From assembly GCA_020854035.1 (NCBI GenBank), contig JADZGE010000005.1, positions 1 through 64,000 of the forward strand: a stretch of 64,000 nt of DNA, written 5' to 3'. The stretch comes from Burkholderiales bacterium. Its GTDB lineage: Bacteria > Pseudomonadota > Gammaproteobacteria > Burkholderiales > SG8-41. The notes beneath the pieces were generated by a model. The model was not told the origin of the DNA. It was given only the letters and a program-made list of their open reading frames with translations, and searched no databases. The position numbers and the translations under genes were made by a program. This document shows positions 53,747-63,522 of this stretch, in pieces. Every line of letters begins with the position of its first letter. Within the stretch, counting starts at the first letter, position 1.

Positions 53747-54613
53747 GTGACCGGTAGCACGACGATCGCGGATCCGGTCGCGATGATCGTGCCGGGCGAA
53801 CTTGTGCAACTGCACCCGCTGGTGCGGCGGCTGACGGCGCCGAATCCGGGGATGATGACGGGGCCTGGCACCAATTCCTACATCGTCGGGCGGGAGGCGC
53901 TCGCGGTGATCGACCCCGGGCCGGAGAGCGATGCGCATGGCGCCGCGCTGCTCGCGGCGGCCGGCGGCCGCCTGCGATGGATACTGTGCACCCACACGCA
54001 CATCGATCACTCGCCGGGCGCGCGGGCCCTGCAAGCGGCGACCGGCGCGCAGGTGCTCGGGTACGGAACGGTGCCGCGCGACGGGCGGCAGGACGCCGCT
54101 TTCCACCCGGAGCGCGCGCTCGCCGACGGTGACGTGCTCGGCGCGCCGGAATTCCGGCTGCGCGCGCTGTACACGCCGGGGCATGCTTCGAACCACCTGT
54201 GTTATCTCCTCGAAGGCGAGGGTCTGCTCTTTACCGGCGACCACGTGATGCAGGGCTCGACCGTCGTCATCTCGCCGCCCGACGGCGACATGATCGTGTA
54301 CCTGCGCTCGCTCGAACGGCTATCCACCCTCGAGCTGTCCGCGTTCGCGCCCGGGCATGGGCGGCTCATCACGACGCCGCGCGACGAAGTGCGCCGGCTG
54401 ATCGCGCACCGCCTGCAGCGCGAGCGGAAAGTCCTCGCCGCGCTGGCGGCGAAGCAGCCGGCCACGCTGGAGGAGCTGGTGCCGGTCGCCTACGACGATG
54501 TGCCGGAGCGCGTCCACCCGGTCGCCCGGCGCTCGCTCCACGCGCATCTGCTGAAGCTCGCGCACGAGGGACGCGCGCGGGACGCCGCCGGAGCATGGTC
54601 GCTCGCCGCCTGA
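53747..54613 (+). CDS. metallo-beta-lactamase fold hydrolase, LACTB2-like
   Basis: A 288-aa protein with the zinc motif THTHIDH (H83, H85, D87, H88), the later ligands in YTPGHASNHLCY and FTGDHVMQG, and FAPGHGRLI. NPGMMTGPGTNSYIVG near residue 33-48 and the C-terminal winged-helix tail (RRLIAHRLQRERKVLAALA) mark the LACTB2/beta-lactamase-like 2 group, some of which are ribonucleases. The GTG start at 53747 gives the first good frame. The next gene is an EamA transporter 82 bases on. Confidence 0.88.
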   Translation: MTGSTTIADPVAMIVPGELVQLHPLVRRLTAPNPGMMTGPGTNSYIVGREALAVIDPGPESDAHGAALLAAAGGRLRWILCTHTHIDHSPGARALQAATGAQVLGYGTVPRDGRQDAAFHPERALADGDVLGAPEFRLRALYTPGHASNHLCYLLEGEGLLFTGDHVMQGSTVVISPPDGDMIVYLRSLERLSTLELSAFAPGHGRLITTPRDEVRRLIAHRLQRERKVLAALAAKQPATLEELVPVAYDDVPERVHPVARRSLHAHLLKLAHEGRARDAAGAWSLAA

Positions 54614-54695
54614 CGCGGGGCGGGCCGCCCCCGCAAGCGGGAGCCGACGATCGCGCCATGACGATTGCGCCGGCGCGGCGCTGACGCCATACCGC

Positions 54696-55580
54696 ATGCC
54701 CGTCCTCGCGCTGGATGCCGCGTTTCTTCTCGCCATGGGCGCCGCGTTCTCGTTTGCGTGCGCGGACATGGGAATGCGCTCCGGTCTCCAGCACACCAAC
54801 CCCTTCGTCGGCGCGACGATCACGCGCTCGACGGGGGTCGTGGCTCTCCTCGCGCTCGTGTGGATGGCGGGCGCCCGTTTCCCTTCCTGGGGGGAGCACT
54901 ATCTCTGGCTCGCGGTGGCGGGCGCGTTTAATCCGGGGCTGTTCTCCATCCTGTTCATGTTCGGCATCGCGAAGATCGGCGTTGCCCGGGCCGCCCCGAT
55001 CAAGGGGAGTTCGCCGCTCTTTGCCGCATTCCTCGCGATTTTCCTGCTGGGGGAGCGCCCGCAGTGGTATCACCTGGGGGGCGTCGTGTTCATGGTGCTC
55101 GGCATCGCACTCATCTCCTCGGGCAGAACCGAGGGCCGCTGGCGGCGCGCCGACGCGCTCTGGCCGATCGCCGCCGCCGGAGTCGCCGCGCTGGGCGCCG
55201 TGTTCTGGCGCAAGGCCCTGCCGTCGTTTCCAGACGCTCTCGCCGGTGCGTTCGTCGGCATGGCCGCCGCGTTCGCTCTCACGGTCTGCTACACGGGCAT
55301 CTTCATGCGCGCCGAGCTGGCAAGCGGCGTGAGGAAGGCATGGCGGCCGTTCCTGATGGTGGGCATCATCGGCGCCATCGGCCAGTACTTCTTCGCGGGC
55401 GCCCTTCAAAGAGGCGAAATCTACCGGATCCTGCCGCTCATCCAGACCTCCCCGCTCATCACCGTCGCTTTCGCGCTGCTCTTCCTGCGGCGCGTGGAGC
55501 TCATCACCTGGCGGGTGCCGGTGGGAGCGTTCCTTACCATCGGCGGCGCCGTACTCGTCAATCTTCGCGTGACCGGCTGA
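54696..55580 (+). CDS. EamA/DMT family membrane transporter
   Basis: A 294-aa protein with about ten membrane spans in two EamA repeats. The end of repeat one has VARAAPIKGSSPLFAAFLAIFLLGERP and VVFMVLGIALISSG; the end of repeat two has LPLIQTSPLITVAFALLFLRRVE and GGAVLVNLRV. It probably exports or imports a small metabolite; the substrate is unknown. Confidence 0.88.
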   Translation: MPVLALDAAFLLAMGAAFSFACADMGMRSGLQHTNPFVGATITRSTGVVALLALVWMAGARFPSWGEHYLWLAVAGAFNPGLFSILFMFGIAKIGVARAAPIKGSSPLFAAFLAIFLLGERPQWYHLGGVVFMVLGIALISSGRTEGRWRRADALWPIAAAGVAALGAVFWRKALPSFPDALAGAFVGMAAAFALTVCYTGIFMRAELASGVRKAWRPFLMVGIIGAIGQYFFAGALQRGEIYRILPLIQTSPLITVAFALLFLRRVELITWRVPVGAFLTIGGAVLVNLRVTG

Positions 55581-55683
55581 CGGGCGCGCGAAGCACCGGA
55601 ACCGCGCCGCGCGTCGCGGCGAAACCGCGCGATGTGTCTCCTCCTGGGGCTACGCGCAGCACATGAAGTGCGGGGTGGATTCG

Positions 55684-55695
55684 CTTGTCGACAAG
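55684..55695. promoter_or_regulatory. 12-bp palindrome upstream of the PEP-CTERM gene
   Basis: CTTGTCGACAAG is a perfect palindrome 84 bases before the GTG start, in a 198-bp gap. A TAGAAT at 55734-55739 could be a -10 element. Operator function is conjectural. Confidence 0.25.
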
Positions 55696-55778
55696 TCGTG
55701 CGATATGTCACATGGCGGCTGCGCGTCGACTGCTAGAATCGGCGCGCAACGATCCACGATCAATACAGGGAGAGTTTC

Positions 55779-56612
55779 GTGAAAACGATTCCAATCGCCA
55801 CCGCGGCCGCGCTCGCCGCTCTTTCATTTTCCGCGCACGCGACGCCGGTATCCGTCACCGCGAGCTTCGACCGCTTCACGATGGGCGGGTTCTACAACGC
55901 GGACCACACCTATGCCGCGGGGCTCTCGGTGAATAACGTCGCGATCGACGTGTGCGGTGGGGATTCGACTTGCGCCGCGGCCATGGCGAATCCGGCGAGC
56001 GTGACAACCGCCCTCGGCGGGGGCGCATCGGTTGCCTTCGGCTATAACCCAGCCTTGTTGCCCGCCGCCCGGATGAATCAGTTCTCCTTTACCGGCAATA
56101 CCGCGGACGTGGCCGGCACCGGCCCCGGGAACCAGTTCGTGCTGGGATCCTTCACCTACACCAACGGGTCGTTCTATCCGCTGGCGTTCATCGATTTCAC
56201 GCTGACGACCCACTCCACCAACGCGAGCCTGGATGGCCAGACTTTCACCGGGCGCATCCGCCTCGACACGAATTCCGGGGACGAGACCAATCCCGAGGCC
56301 GAAGCCGATTATTTCATCGTGCTCGACACGGGAGGAAGTACGCTCACGGCGCTCGGGAGCGTGCGCGTTTACGATTACAGCCTCTGCCCTCAGTACTTTC
56401 CGGGCGCACCGGGCTGCAATTCGGGTTCGGTCGACGTGCTCGGCCACATCGCTTCCCTCCACCTCGACGGCTTCACCAATGCGACCGGTGGGGCGTTCAC
56501 CAACAGCAGCACCGGCCCGGGGCTCAATCCCGGCACCGGCGTACCCGAGCCGGGTACCCTGCTCCTTGCCGCGCTGGGTTTGATGGGGATCGGCGCCGCG
56601 CGCCGGCGGTAG
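55779..56612 (+). CDS. PEP-CTERM sorting domain protein
   Basis: A 277-aa exported protein from a GTG at 55779 with AGGGAGAG upstream. Signal peptide IPIATAAALAALSFSAHA; a beta-rich body (VTASFDRFTMGGFYNADHTY, FTGRIRLDTNSGDE) with two Cys pairs; and the C-terminal sorting signal VPEPGTLLLAALGLMGIGAARRR shortened here as VPEPG, a hydrophobic helix and RRR. PEP-CTERM proteins are processed by exosortase and usually belong to exopolysaccharide-producing bacteria. No exosortase gene is in the window. Confidence 0.92.
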   Translation: MKTIPIATAAALAALSFSAHATPVSVTASFDRFTMGGFYNADHTYAAGLSVNNVAIDVCGGDSTCAAAMANPASVTTALGGGASVAFGYNPALLPAARMNQFSFTGNTADVAGTGPGNQFVLGSFTYTNGSFYPLAFIDFTLTTHSTNASLDGQTFTGRIRLDTNSGDETNPEAEADYFIVLDTGGSTLTALGSVRVYDYSLCPQYFPGAPGCNSGSVDVLGHIASLHLDGFTNATGGAFTNSSTGPGLNPGTGVPEPGTLLLAALGLMGIGAARRR

Positions 56613-56660
56613 AGGCGACATGCGACCCGGGCCGTGACCTCGCACGACCCGGGAGCGGAC

Positions 56661-56695
56661 GGCGCGCCCGGGCTTTCCCTGCCGGGCGCCGCGCC
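56661..56695. terminator. GC hairpin between convergent genes
   Basis: CCCGG (56667-56671) and CCGGG (56682-56686), with further GC pairs outside, form an imperfect stem around TTTCCCTG-containing loop sequence. It lies between the PEP-CTERM gene and the convergent MmgE/PrpD gene. Confidence 0.35.
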
Positions 56696-56701
56696 GGCTC
56701 C

Positions 56702-58102
56702 TCAGGCGGTTTCGAGGACCTTCGTTCCGGCGCCGGCGAGGAGCGCCAGCAATTCCCCGAGGGAACGGCGCTCGACGTGAAGCGCGGCATCGGCGATCCG
56801 GTCGACGGGAAGCCGTGGGTTGATCCCCCGGAACTTCTCGATCACGCCCCCGGCATTGACCGGGTTCGCGACGGAGCCGAGCGGATCGAGCACGTCCGCC
56901 CGGACCCACTCGCCTTTGTCCTCGGCCGCGATCCATGCGGCGAATCGCGCGGGGTAGAGCCGATCAAGCGCCGGATCGTGCTCGAGCTCGAGCCACTGCG
57001 CGAGGCGAACGATCGCCGGGTCGGCGAGCTTCTGCTCCGAGAACTGTGCCGGGAGCATCCGGCCCTCCAGCAGTGCCGCGGCGACCACGTAACGGAGACT
57101 CATCTGGGCGTTCAACGCCGAGCCCGGCACGTAGTCGAAGCCGCACTGCACGTCGACCACCTTCGCCATGCCGACTCGCACCCGGCGGCCCGCGTCCCAC
57201 GGCGTGCCGAGCCTCCCGCGCAGTTCCAGCGCCGCATCGACATACGAATGCGTGCTGCCGCAGCAGGAGTAGGGCTTGATCGAGATCGAATCGAGATGGA
57301 ACACCGCGCCGAGCTCGCGCGTGAGCGGCGCCGCGTCGGAGGCATCGGAAAACGCCCGCAGCACGCCGCCGTCGTGAAACTCGTAGATGCTCGTCGGGCC
57401 GCTGAACCCGCGCGCGGCGAGTTCCGCCGCCATCACGCCCGACTGCGCGGCGCGACCGGCGTGGAAGCGCTTGCTCATGGTGCCGTCGGCGTTGAACGCC
57501 CACAACCCGGAGCTCTGCGTGCCGGCGAGTCCCAGCGCCCACGCCGTGCGCTCGCCGTCGAGTCCGAGCAGCGACGCGCACGCCGCCGCCGCGCCGAAGG
57601 GGCCGCACACGCCGGTGAGATGCCAGCCGCGCAGGCGCGCCGCCGAAGGTTCGAGCGCGAGGCTCGTACGGATCATCACTTCGTAGCCGGCGGCGATGGC
57701 CGTCACGAGCCGCTCGCCGCTTGCCCCGAGCTGTTCGGCGAGCGCGACGGCGGCCGGCACGACGACCGCGCCGGGATGGAGTTTCGCCTGGTGGTAGTCG
57801 TCGAGCTCGAAGGCGTGGACGGCGGTGCCGTTCACGAGCGCGGCATCCGAGGCTCGCAATGCGGGACCCGCCTCGCCCCAGACGGTCGCGGTGCCCCGGG
57901 ACGGCGCTCCCGCGCGCGCCCACGCGAGGAGCGTAGCCGCCCACGGCGTCGCATGGCCGTAAACGCCGCAGCCGAGCGCATCGAGCAGCGCGATGCGGGT
58001 CACCTCCCGCGTGCGAGGCGGCAGCGCCTGCCAGGACAGCCCGGATATCCAGCGGGCGAGCTCGAGCGTCGGTCCCGCCGCGGTTTTCGTCGCGAAGTTC
58101 AT
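56702..58102 (-). CDS. MmgE/PrpD family protein
   Basis: A 466-aa protein. The helical N-terminal domain is recognised by RIALLDALGCGVYGH, VNGTAVHAFELDDYH and HPGAVVVPAAVALAEQ, and the alpha/beta C-terminal domain by KPYSCCGSTHSYVDAALELR and MSLRYVVAAALL. Family members include 2-methylcitrate dehydratase and cis-aconitate decarboxylase. It faces away from a cluster with TcuA-like and PrpF-like genes, so its substrate is likely a tricarboxylic or branched dicarboxylic acid. Confidence 0.9.
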   Translation of the reverse strand: MNFATKTAAGPTLELARWISGLSWQALPPRTREVTRIALLDALGCGVYGHATPWAATLLAWARAGAPSRGTATVWGEAGPALRASDAALVNGTAVHAFELDDYHQAKLHPGAVVVPAAVALAEQLGASGERLVTAIAAGYEVMIRTSLALEPSAARLRGWHLTGVCGPFGAAAACASLLGLDGERTAWALGLAGTQSSGLWAFNADGTMSKRFHAGRAAQSGVMAAELAARGFSGPTSIYEFHDGGVLRAFSDASDAAPLTRELGAVFHLDSISIKPYSCCGSTHSYVDAALELRGRLGTPWDAGRRVRVGMAKVVDVQCGFDYVPGSALNAQMSLRYVVAAALLEGRMLPAQFSEQKLADPAIVRLAQWLELEHDPALDRLYPARFAAWIAAEDKGEWVRADVLDPLGSVANPVNAGGVIEKFRGINPRLPVDRIADAALHVERRSLGELLALLAGAGTKVLETA

Positions 58103-58240
58103 GATGTGAGAGCTCCCGGTGGCGCCAAAGTGATCCGGGCCTTATTCTATCGCCGGCTGCTCCTCGCGGGTGGACGGGAGTTTGCAACCGCCTTCCGCGG
58201 CACGCGGGCCGTGGACTTCGGGTTCCGCGGCGCACACCGC

Positions 58241-58264
58241 CCATCACTCATTACTCATCACACT
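58241..58264 (+). repeat. short low-complexity spacer (ATCACTCATTACTCATCAC)
   Basis: Degenerate repeats of ATCACTC/TTACTCATCAC lie 13 bases before the TcuA-like gene start. They resemble simple intergenic spacers elsewhere in the window. Confidence 0.5.
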
Positions 58265-58277
58265 TGACGGGACTCTC

Positions 58278-59750
58278 ATGGACTACGACGTAATCGTGGT
58301 TGGCGCGGGCAACGCGGCATTTGCCGCCGCCGTGTCGGCAAGGGAAAACGGCGCAAAGCGCGTGCTGGTGCTGGAGAAGGCGCCGCCGGAGAAGCGCGGC
58401 GGCAACACGCATTTCAGCGGCGCGGTATTCCGGTTCATCTATGGCCACGTGAACGAGCTCGACCGGTTCGTGCCGGAGGCGGAGCAGGAATATCCGGGTT
58501 TCCACAGGGGCGTGCAGCCCTATCCGGTCGAGGTCTTCCGGGAGGACCTCATGCGGGTCACGCAGGGGCGGTCGGACCCGGAACTCGCGAGGATCCTCAT
58601 CGAGAACTCCTACGACACGATGTGCTGGCTGCAGGAGACCGGCCGGCATCAGTTCGAACTCGCCGTCTCCGTCATGGGCGTCAAGGTCGGGGGTGAATAC
58701 AAGTGGCCGCGCGGCGCGATGATCCGCACGCGGCACGAGGGCGTCGGCCTGTCGAAGACCTGGTTCGAGACCGCGGAGAAGATGGGCATCGAGATCCGCT
58801 ACGAGACCGGCGCGCAGCGCCTCGTCCAGGCTGAAAGCGGCCGGGTGACCGGGGTCATCGCGCGCGGCCCGGACGGGTTCGCGACGCTCGGCGCGAAAGC
58901 GGTGGTGCTCGCGTGCGGCGGCTTCGAAACCAATCCCGAGTGGCGGCTGCGCTACCTCGGCGCGCCGTGGGATCACGCGAAGGTGCGCGGGTCGAATTTC
59001 AACTACGGCGACGGGCTCAGGATGGCGCTCGACATCGGCGCCATGCCGTGGGGGCACTGGAGCGGGTGCCACGCGACCCCGATCAACGCCGCGGCGGCCG
59101 ACTACGGCGTGCAGAACCTCACCGACAAGACGAACCGCCTGTCGTACTTCCTGGGTGTCATGCTGAACGTGGAGGGCAGGCGCTGGGTGGACGAGGGCGC
59201 CGATCTCAATTCGTTCACCTACGCGAGATACGGCGGGATGATCGTCAGGCAGACACGCAGCCTCGTCTACCAGATCTTCGATTCCAAGGTGCTCGGTCTC
59301 CTCGAACCGCGCTATGCGACGAGCGAGCCGCTCAAGGCGGACACGCTCGAGGGGCTCGTCGCGCAGCTCGACCTCGACCGCGGGCAGGCGCTGCGCACGC
59401 TCGCCGAGTACAACGCCGCGGCGGGACACGGCGGCCCGTTCAATCCTGCGGTGCTCGACGGCGTGCACACCGAGGGCATCGAGCCGAGGACGTCGAACTG
59501 GGCGCAGAGACTCGATGAGCCGCCCTTCGTCTGCTATCCAGCCACCGGTGGCATCACGTTCACCTTCGGCGGATTGAAGGTGAGCGGGGACGCGCAGGTC
59601 ATCGCCACCGACTGGAAGCCCATACCCGGCCTCTACACCTGCGGCGAGATGGTGGGTGGACTCTTCCACTACAACTATCCGCTCGGGACGGGCCTCATGT
59701 CCGGCGCGGTGTTCGGCCGGATCGCGGGGCGCAGCGCGGCGCGCGCCTGA
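58278..59750 (+). CDS. tcuA: FAD-dependent tricarballylate dehydrogenase-like protein (TcuA family)
   Basis: A 490-aa flavoprotein of the succinate dehydrogenase/fumarate reductase type starting MDYDVIVVGAGNAAFAAAVSA (dinucleotide site G-x-G-x-x-A). KRGGNTHFSGAVFRFIY, LACGGFETNPEWR, PATGGITFTFGGLKVSGDAQ and YNYPLGTGLMSGAVFGR follow. TcuA oxidises tricarballylate to cis-aconitate, handing electrons to membrane protein TcuB. No tcuB is next to it, and related proteins act on other carboxylates, so the substrate is tentative. It diverges from the MmgE/PrpD gene. Confidence 0.82.
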   Translation: MDYDVIVVGAGNAAFAAAVSARENGAKRVLVLEKAPPEKRGGNTHFSGAVFRFIYGHVNELDRFVPEAEQEYPGFHRGVQPYPVEVFREDLMRVTQGRSDPELARILIENSYDTMCWLQETGRHQFELAVSVMGVKVGGEYKWPRGAMIRTRHEGVGLSKTWFETAEKMGIEIRYETGAQRLVQAESGRVTGVIARGPDGFATLGAKAVVLACGGFETNPEWRLRYLGAPWDHAKVRGSNFNYGDGLRMALDIGAMPWGHWSGCHATPINAAAADYGVQNLTDKTNRLSYFLGVMLNVEGRRWVDEGADLNSFTYARYGGMIVRQTRSLVYQIFDSKVLGLLEPRYATSEPLKADTLEGLVAQLDLDRGQALRTLAEYNAAAGHGGPFNPAVLDGVHTEGIEPRTSNWAQRLDEPPFVCYPATGGITFTFGGLKVSGDAQVIATDWKPIPGLYTCGEMVGGLFHYNYPLGTGLMSGAVFGRIAGRSAARA

Positions 59751-59917
59751 TCGTCGCCGGCGGCCGGCAGGCCGCCCGGGCGCCAGCGGGTTCGCGGGGT
59801 TCTATCCTGCGTGCGGCAGCCTGCCGGGGAGTGAAAGCTCGACGGGCTGGTAGAATATCGCATCGTGATCGCCACCAGAAAGCGGGCCGCGCGGTGGCGC
59901 GTGCCGGCACCCGGACC

Positions 59918-61147
59918 GTGAGCCTGCGCTCGGTCCACAACATCGAGGACCTGCGGCGCATCGCGGCCCGGCGGCTGCCGCGCATTGCCTGGGAGTTCCT
60001 AGAGCGCGGCGCGGAGGAGGAGATCACGCTCGCCGCGAATCGCGCCGCGTTCGAGCGCATCCGCTTCGTGCCCCGCGTGCTCACCGACGTGTCGCGACGC
60101 TCGCAGAAGGTGAGCGTCTTCGGCAAGATCTACGATGGCCCCTTCGGCATCGCGCCCACCGGGGCGGCCGGCATGTACTGCCACGACGCCGATGTCGCGC
60201 TCGCGCGGGCGGCGCGGCGCGCCAACGTGCCCTTCGCGCTTTCCACCGCGTCCTTCGTGCCGATGGAGCGCGTCATCCGGGAAGGGGGCGGTGACCCCTG
60301 GTTCCAGCTCTACATGTCCTCGGACCGGGCGACGGCCGAGCGCCTGGTGCGCCGCGCCCTCGAGGCGGGCTACGGGGTGCTGGTCTACACGACCGACATC
60401 CCGGTCGCGGGCAACCGCGAGTTCAATCGCCGCAACGGCTTCGAGATACCGATGAAGATCGGGCCGGCGCAGGTGCTCGACGGCCTCGCGCATCCGCGCT
60501 GGCTCACGGGCGTCTTCCTGCGGTCCCTGCTCGCGTCAGGGATGCCGCGCTTCCGCAATCTCGACGTGAATGTCGGCGGGCGGCTCGTGACGACATCGCT
60601 CACGGCATTCCGCGAGCGGCGCGACGGCCTCGACTGGGAGGCGTTCGACTGGCTGCGCTCGATCTGGCCGAAGAAGCTCGTGGTGAAGGGCATCATGACG
60701 GCCGCGGACGCGGCGATCGCCGCGCGCCGCGGCGCAGACGGGATCATCGTGTCCAACCACGGCGGGCGACAGCTCGACGGCGCGCCTTCCCCGATCGAAG
60801 CCCTGCCGCCGATCGCCGCCGCCGTGGGCGGGCGCGTTGCGATCATGGTGGACAGTGGAATCCGCCGGGGATCCGACATCGTCAAGGCGCTCGCGCTCGG
60901 CGCGGACATGGCGTTCGTCGGGCGCGCTACGCTTTACGGGGCCGCGGCCGCGGGCGAGCAGGGCATACAGCACGCGCTGAAGATCCTGTCGGGCGAGGTG
61001 GATCGCGTGATGGCGCTCCTCGGGGTATCGGGCGTCGATCAACTCGGACGTGAGCACCTGCACTTCGACCGCGAGAGCGCCCTCTACGACCGCGAGCCGC
61101 AGGCGGCGAGCGTGTCGCGGCTGCGCGCGATCGGCCGCACGCCATGA
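59918..61147 (+). CDS. FMN-dependent alpha-hydroxy-acid oxidase/dehydrogenase
   Basis: A 409-aa protein. The start is uncertain; a GTG at 59918 (SLRSVHNIEDLRRIAARRL) is chosen and other GTGs lie upstream. FMN-family motifs: WEFLERGAEEEITLAANRAA, PFGIAPTGAAGMYCHDAD, FQLYMSSDR, the phosphate and catalytic region VVKGIMTAADAAIAARRGAD, and the active-site His/Arg IIVSNHGGRQLDGAPS. Such enzymes oxidise lactate, mandelate, glycolate or related 2-hydroxy acids. It follows the TcuA-like gene on the same strand, so the substrate may be a 2-hydroxy tri- or dicarboxylate. Confidence 0.88.
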   Translation: MSLRSVHNIEDLRRIAARRLPRIAWEFLERGAEEEITLAANRAAFERIRFVPRVLTDVSRRSQKVSVFGKIYDGPFGIAPTGAAGMYCHDADVALARAARRANVPFALSTASFVPMERVIREGGGDPWFQLYMSSDRATAERLVRRALEAGYGVLVYTTDIPVAGNREFNRRNGFEIPMKIGPAQVLDGLAHPRWLTGVFLRSLLASGMPRFRNLDVNVGGRLVTTSLTAFRERRDGLDWEAFDWLRSIWPKKLVVKGIMTAADAAIAARRGADGIIVSNHGGRQLDGAPSPIEALPPIAAAVGGRVAIMVDSGIRRGSDIVKALALGADMAFVGRATLYGAAAAGEQGIQHALKILSGEVDRVMALLGVSGVDQLGREHLHFDRESALYDREPQAASVSRLRAIGRTP

Positions 61148-61191
61148 TCGGCGCGCCATGAACTGCGAGTGACGAGCCACGGGTGAGTTCG

Positions 61192-62373
61192 ATGAAGCAG
61201 ATCCGCATTCCCGCCGCGTTCATCCGCGGCGGCACGAGCAACGCCGTCGTTTTTCACGCGCGCGACCTGCCGTCGGACCGCGCGCAATGGGACGATATCT
61301 TCCTCGCCGCGATCGGCAGCCCCGATCCCTACGGGCGGCAGCTCGACGGCATGGGCGGGGGCATCTCCTCGCTCTCCAAGGTGTGCGTGGTCGGCCCGCC
61401 GACGCGTCCCGACGCCGACATCGACTACACCTTCGCGCAGGTGCAGGTACGGGAGGCGAAGGTGGATTACGGCGCGAACTGCGGCAACATGTCCTCGGCG
61501 ATGGGACCGTTCGCGGTGGACGAGGGGCTCGTCGCGGCGTCGGGCGGCGAGGCTCTCGTGCGCGTGCACAACACCAACACGAAGAAGCTCATCTGGTCGC
61601 GCTTTCCGCTCGACGAGGGCGCGGCCGCGGTCGACGGTGATCTCGCGATTCCGGGGGTTGCCGGGACCGGCGCGCCGGTGAAGCTCGAGTTCCGCGAGCC
61701 CGGCGGCGCGACAACCGGGAGACTGCTGCCGACGGGTAACGTCGCCGACGATCTCGATGTGCCCGGCGTCGGCAGGATCCGGGTGTCGATGGTCGACGCC
61801 GCGAACGCCTGCGTGTTCGTGCCGGCGGCGGCGCTCGGCATCGCCGGCACCGAGCTGCCCGAGGCAATCGAGCGTGACGCCGGATTGCAGCGCAAGCTCG
61901 CGGCGATTCGCGTGGCCGCGTCCGTCGCGATGGGGATCACGCGATCAGTGGAGGCGGCGGCGCGACGCGCTTCCGTTCCGTTCGTCGGCTTTGTGTCGGG
62001 TCCGCAGGACTCCAGAACGCTCGCCGGGGACACGTTGAACTCCGCCGGCATGGACCTCACCGCGCGCATGATGTCGAACGGCCAGCCGCACCGCGCGCTG
62101 CCGCTTACCTGCACCCTGTGCCTCGCCGTCGCGGCGCGGATAGAGGGCAGCGTGGTGAACGGCGTCACGCGCGCGAACGGCGATCCGGAAGTGGAAACGA
62201 GGATCGCGATGCCCTCGGGCGTGCTGACCGTCGCGGCGAGCGTGCGCAAGCTGGAAGGGCAGTGGCACGCGGAGCAGGGCGCGTTCTACCGCACCCAGCG
62301 GCGCATGTTCGACGGCCACGTTTACCTGCGGGCGTCGCGGGTGAAACGGGCCGGGCGGGACGTTGCCGGTTAA
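61192..62373 (+). CDS. PrpF family isomerase (4-oxalomesaconate tautomerase/methylaconitate isomerase type)
   Basis: A 393-aa protein starting MKQIRIPAAFIRGGTSNAVVF; a GTG 9 bases upstream is also possible. PrpF motifs: MGGGISSLSKVCVVGPP, DYGANCGNMSSAMGPFAVDEG (containing the catalytic-type Cys), VRVHNTNTKKLI, PTGNVADDLDVPGVG and MVDAANACVFVPA. The fold is that of diaminopimelate epimerase. Family members move double bonds in aconitate-like acids, which suits a pathway with TcuA and MmgE/PrpD. It follows the hydroxy-acid oxidase by 44 bases. Confidence 0.9.
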   Translation: MKQIRIPAAFIRGGTSNAVVFHARDLPSDRAQWDDIFLAAIGSPDPYGRQLDGMGGGISSLSKVCVVGPPTRPDADIDYTFAQVQVREAKVDYGANCGNMSSAMGPFAVDEGLVAASGGEALVRVHNTNTKKLIWSRFPLDEGAAAVDGDLAIPGVAGTGAPVKLEFREPGGATTGRLLPTGNVADDLDVPGVGRIRVSMVDAANACVFVPAAALGIAGTELPEAIERDAGLQRKLAAIRVAASVAMGITRSVEAAARRASVPFVGFVSGPQDSRTLAGDTLNSAGMDLTARMMSNGQPHRALPLTCTLCLAVAARIEGSVVNGVTRANGDPEVETRIAMPSGVLTVAASVRKLEGQWHAEQGAFYRTQRRMFDGHVYLRASRVKRAGRDVAG

Positions 62374-62387
62374 GCGTTCCGTCCGGC

Positions 62388-63374
62388 CTACTTCACCTCC
62401 TTGAGTATCCCGGCCTTGCGCATGATCTCGCGCACGGCCACCCGCCGCTTGTCGAAGCGGGGAGTGACCTCTTCGGGCGGGATGTACTCCCAGCGCGTGT
62501 TTCGATCCACGGCGAACTTGACGTATTCGGGGTCCTTCGCAGCCTGCTCGATCGCCTTGACGAGGATGGCGACGATCGGCTTCGGCAGCTTGGGCGGCCC
62601 CATGAAGAAATTGGTGGACTCCCAGCTCACGTCGTAGCCGAGCTCCCTCACGGTCGGGATCTTGTCGTAAGGCGCCGGCGCGCGCCCCTCGCCGAGGGTC
62701 GCCAGGAATCTCACCTGGCCCGCGTCGACCATGCTCTTCGCCGAGCCGAGCGCCGCCACGCCCAGTTCGGCGTGGCCACCGGCCACCTGGGCGACGACGA
62801 GCGCGCCCGCGCCCGGCTGCGGTACCGTGTTCATGTTGAGGCCGGTGCCGCCGAGCAGGGACATCGCCGCGACCCACCAGCTCTGCCCGACCCCCGCCGT
62901 GGACATGTTGAGCTTGCCGGGGTTGGCTTTCGCGTAGGCAATGGCCTCCTGGATCGTCTTGAACTGGACCTTGGACTTGGTCGAGGCGATCACGATGGGA
63001 AAGAACGTCGCGTAGGCGCCGAGGTGCGTGAAGTCGTGATAGTCGAGCGGCGAGACGCCCTGCAGCTTGTTGGTGATGATCGTCGCCGACCCCCAGCCGA
63101 TCGTGTAGCCGTCGGGCCGCGCGGCGTGAATCTCGCGGTACGCGATCGAGCTGCCGCCGCCGGGCTTGTTCACGATCACGATCGGCTGGCCGAGCGCCTT
63201 CGACACCCGCTCCATGATCGGGCGCACGAGCACATCGCCGTCGCCGCCGGCTTCCACTCCCACGATGCACAGTATCGGCTTTACCGGGTACTTTTCGGCG
63301 CCGTGCGCCGCTTGCAAACCGGCAAGTGCCCAGAACAATCCGGCGCCCAGTACGGCACCACGCAGCCATTTCAT
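62388..63374 (-). CDS. Bug family (TctC) periplasmic solute-binding protein of a tripartite transporter
   Basis: A 328-aa product with a signal peptide (LGAGLFWALAGLQAAHG). The ligand loop reads EAGGDGDVLVRPIMERVSKAL, and NKPGGGSSIAYREIHAARPDG, MSTAGVGQSWWVAAMSLLGG, QVAGGHAELGVAALGSA and PEEVTPRFDKR follow. It is more divergent than the other Bug proteins here. It is 148 bases downstream of tctA on the same strand, so it is the binding protein of that transporter. It converges with the PrpF-like gene. Confidence 0.9.
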   Translation of the reverse strand: MKWLRGAVLGAGLFWALAGLQAAHGAEKYPVKPILCIVGVEAGGDGDVLVRPIMERVSKALGQPIVIVNKPGGGSSIAYREIHAARPDGYTIGWGSATIITNKLQGVSPLDYHDFTHLGAYATFFPIVIASTKSKVQFKTIQEAIAYAKANPGKLNMSTAGVGQSWWVAAMSLLGGTGLNMNTVPQPGAGALVVAQVAGGHAELGVAALGSAKSMVDAGQVRFLATLGEGRAPAPYDKIPTVRELGYDVSWESTNFFMGPPKLPKPIVAILVKAIEQAAKDPEYVKFAVDRNTRWEYIPPEEVTPRFDKRRVAVREIMRKAGILKEVK

Positions 63375-63522
63375 GTCCGGCTCCTCCTCTTATCCTGAAT
63401 CCCAGCAAACGCCGGCCGCGAACGGCGACTCCGTTCACGGCGAGGCCCCGCCGGGAATGATCCCACCTGTTCCCGGCGCTGTCCAGAACGGGAGCGCGCC
63501 GGCCGGTGCACCGGCATCGCCT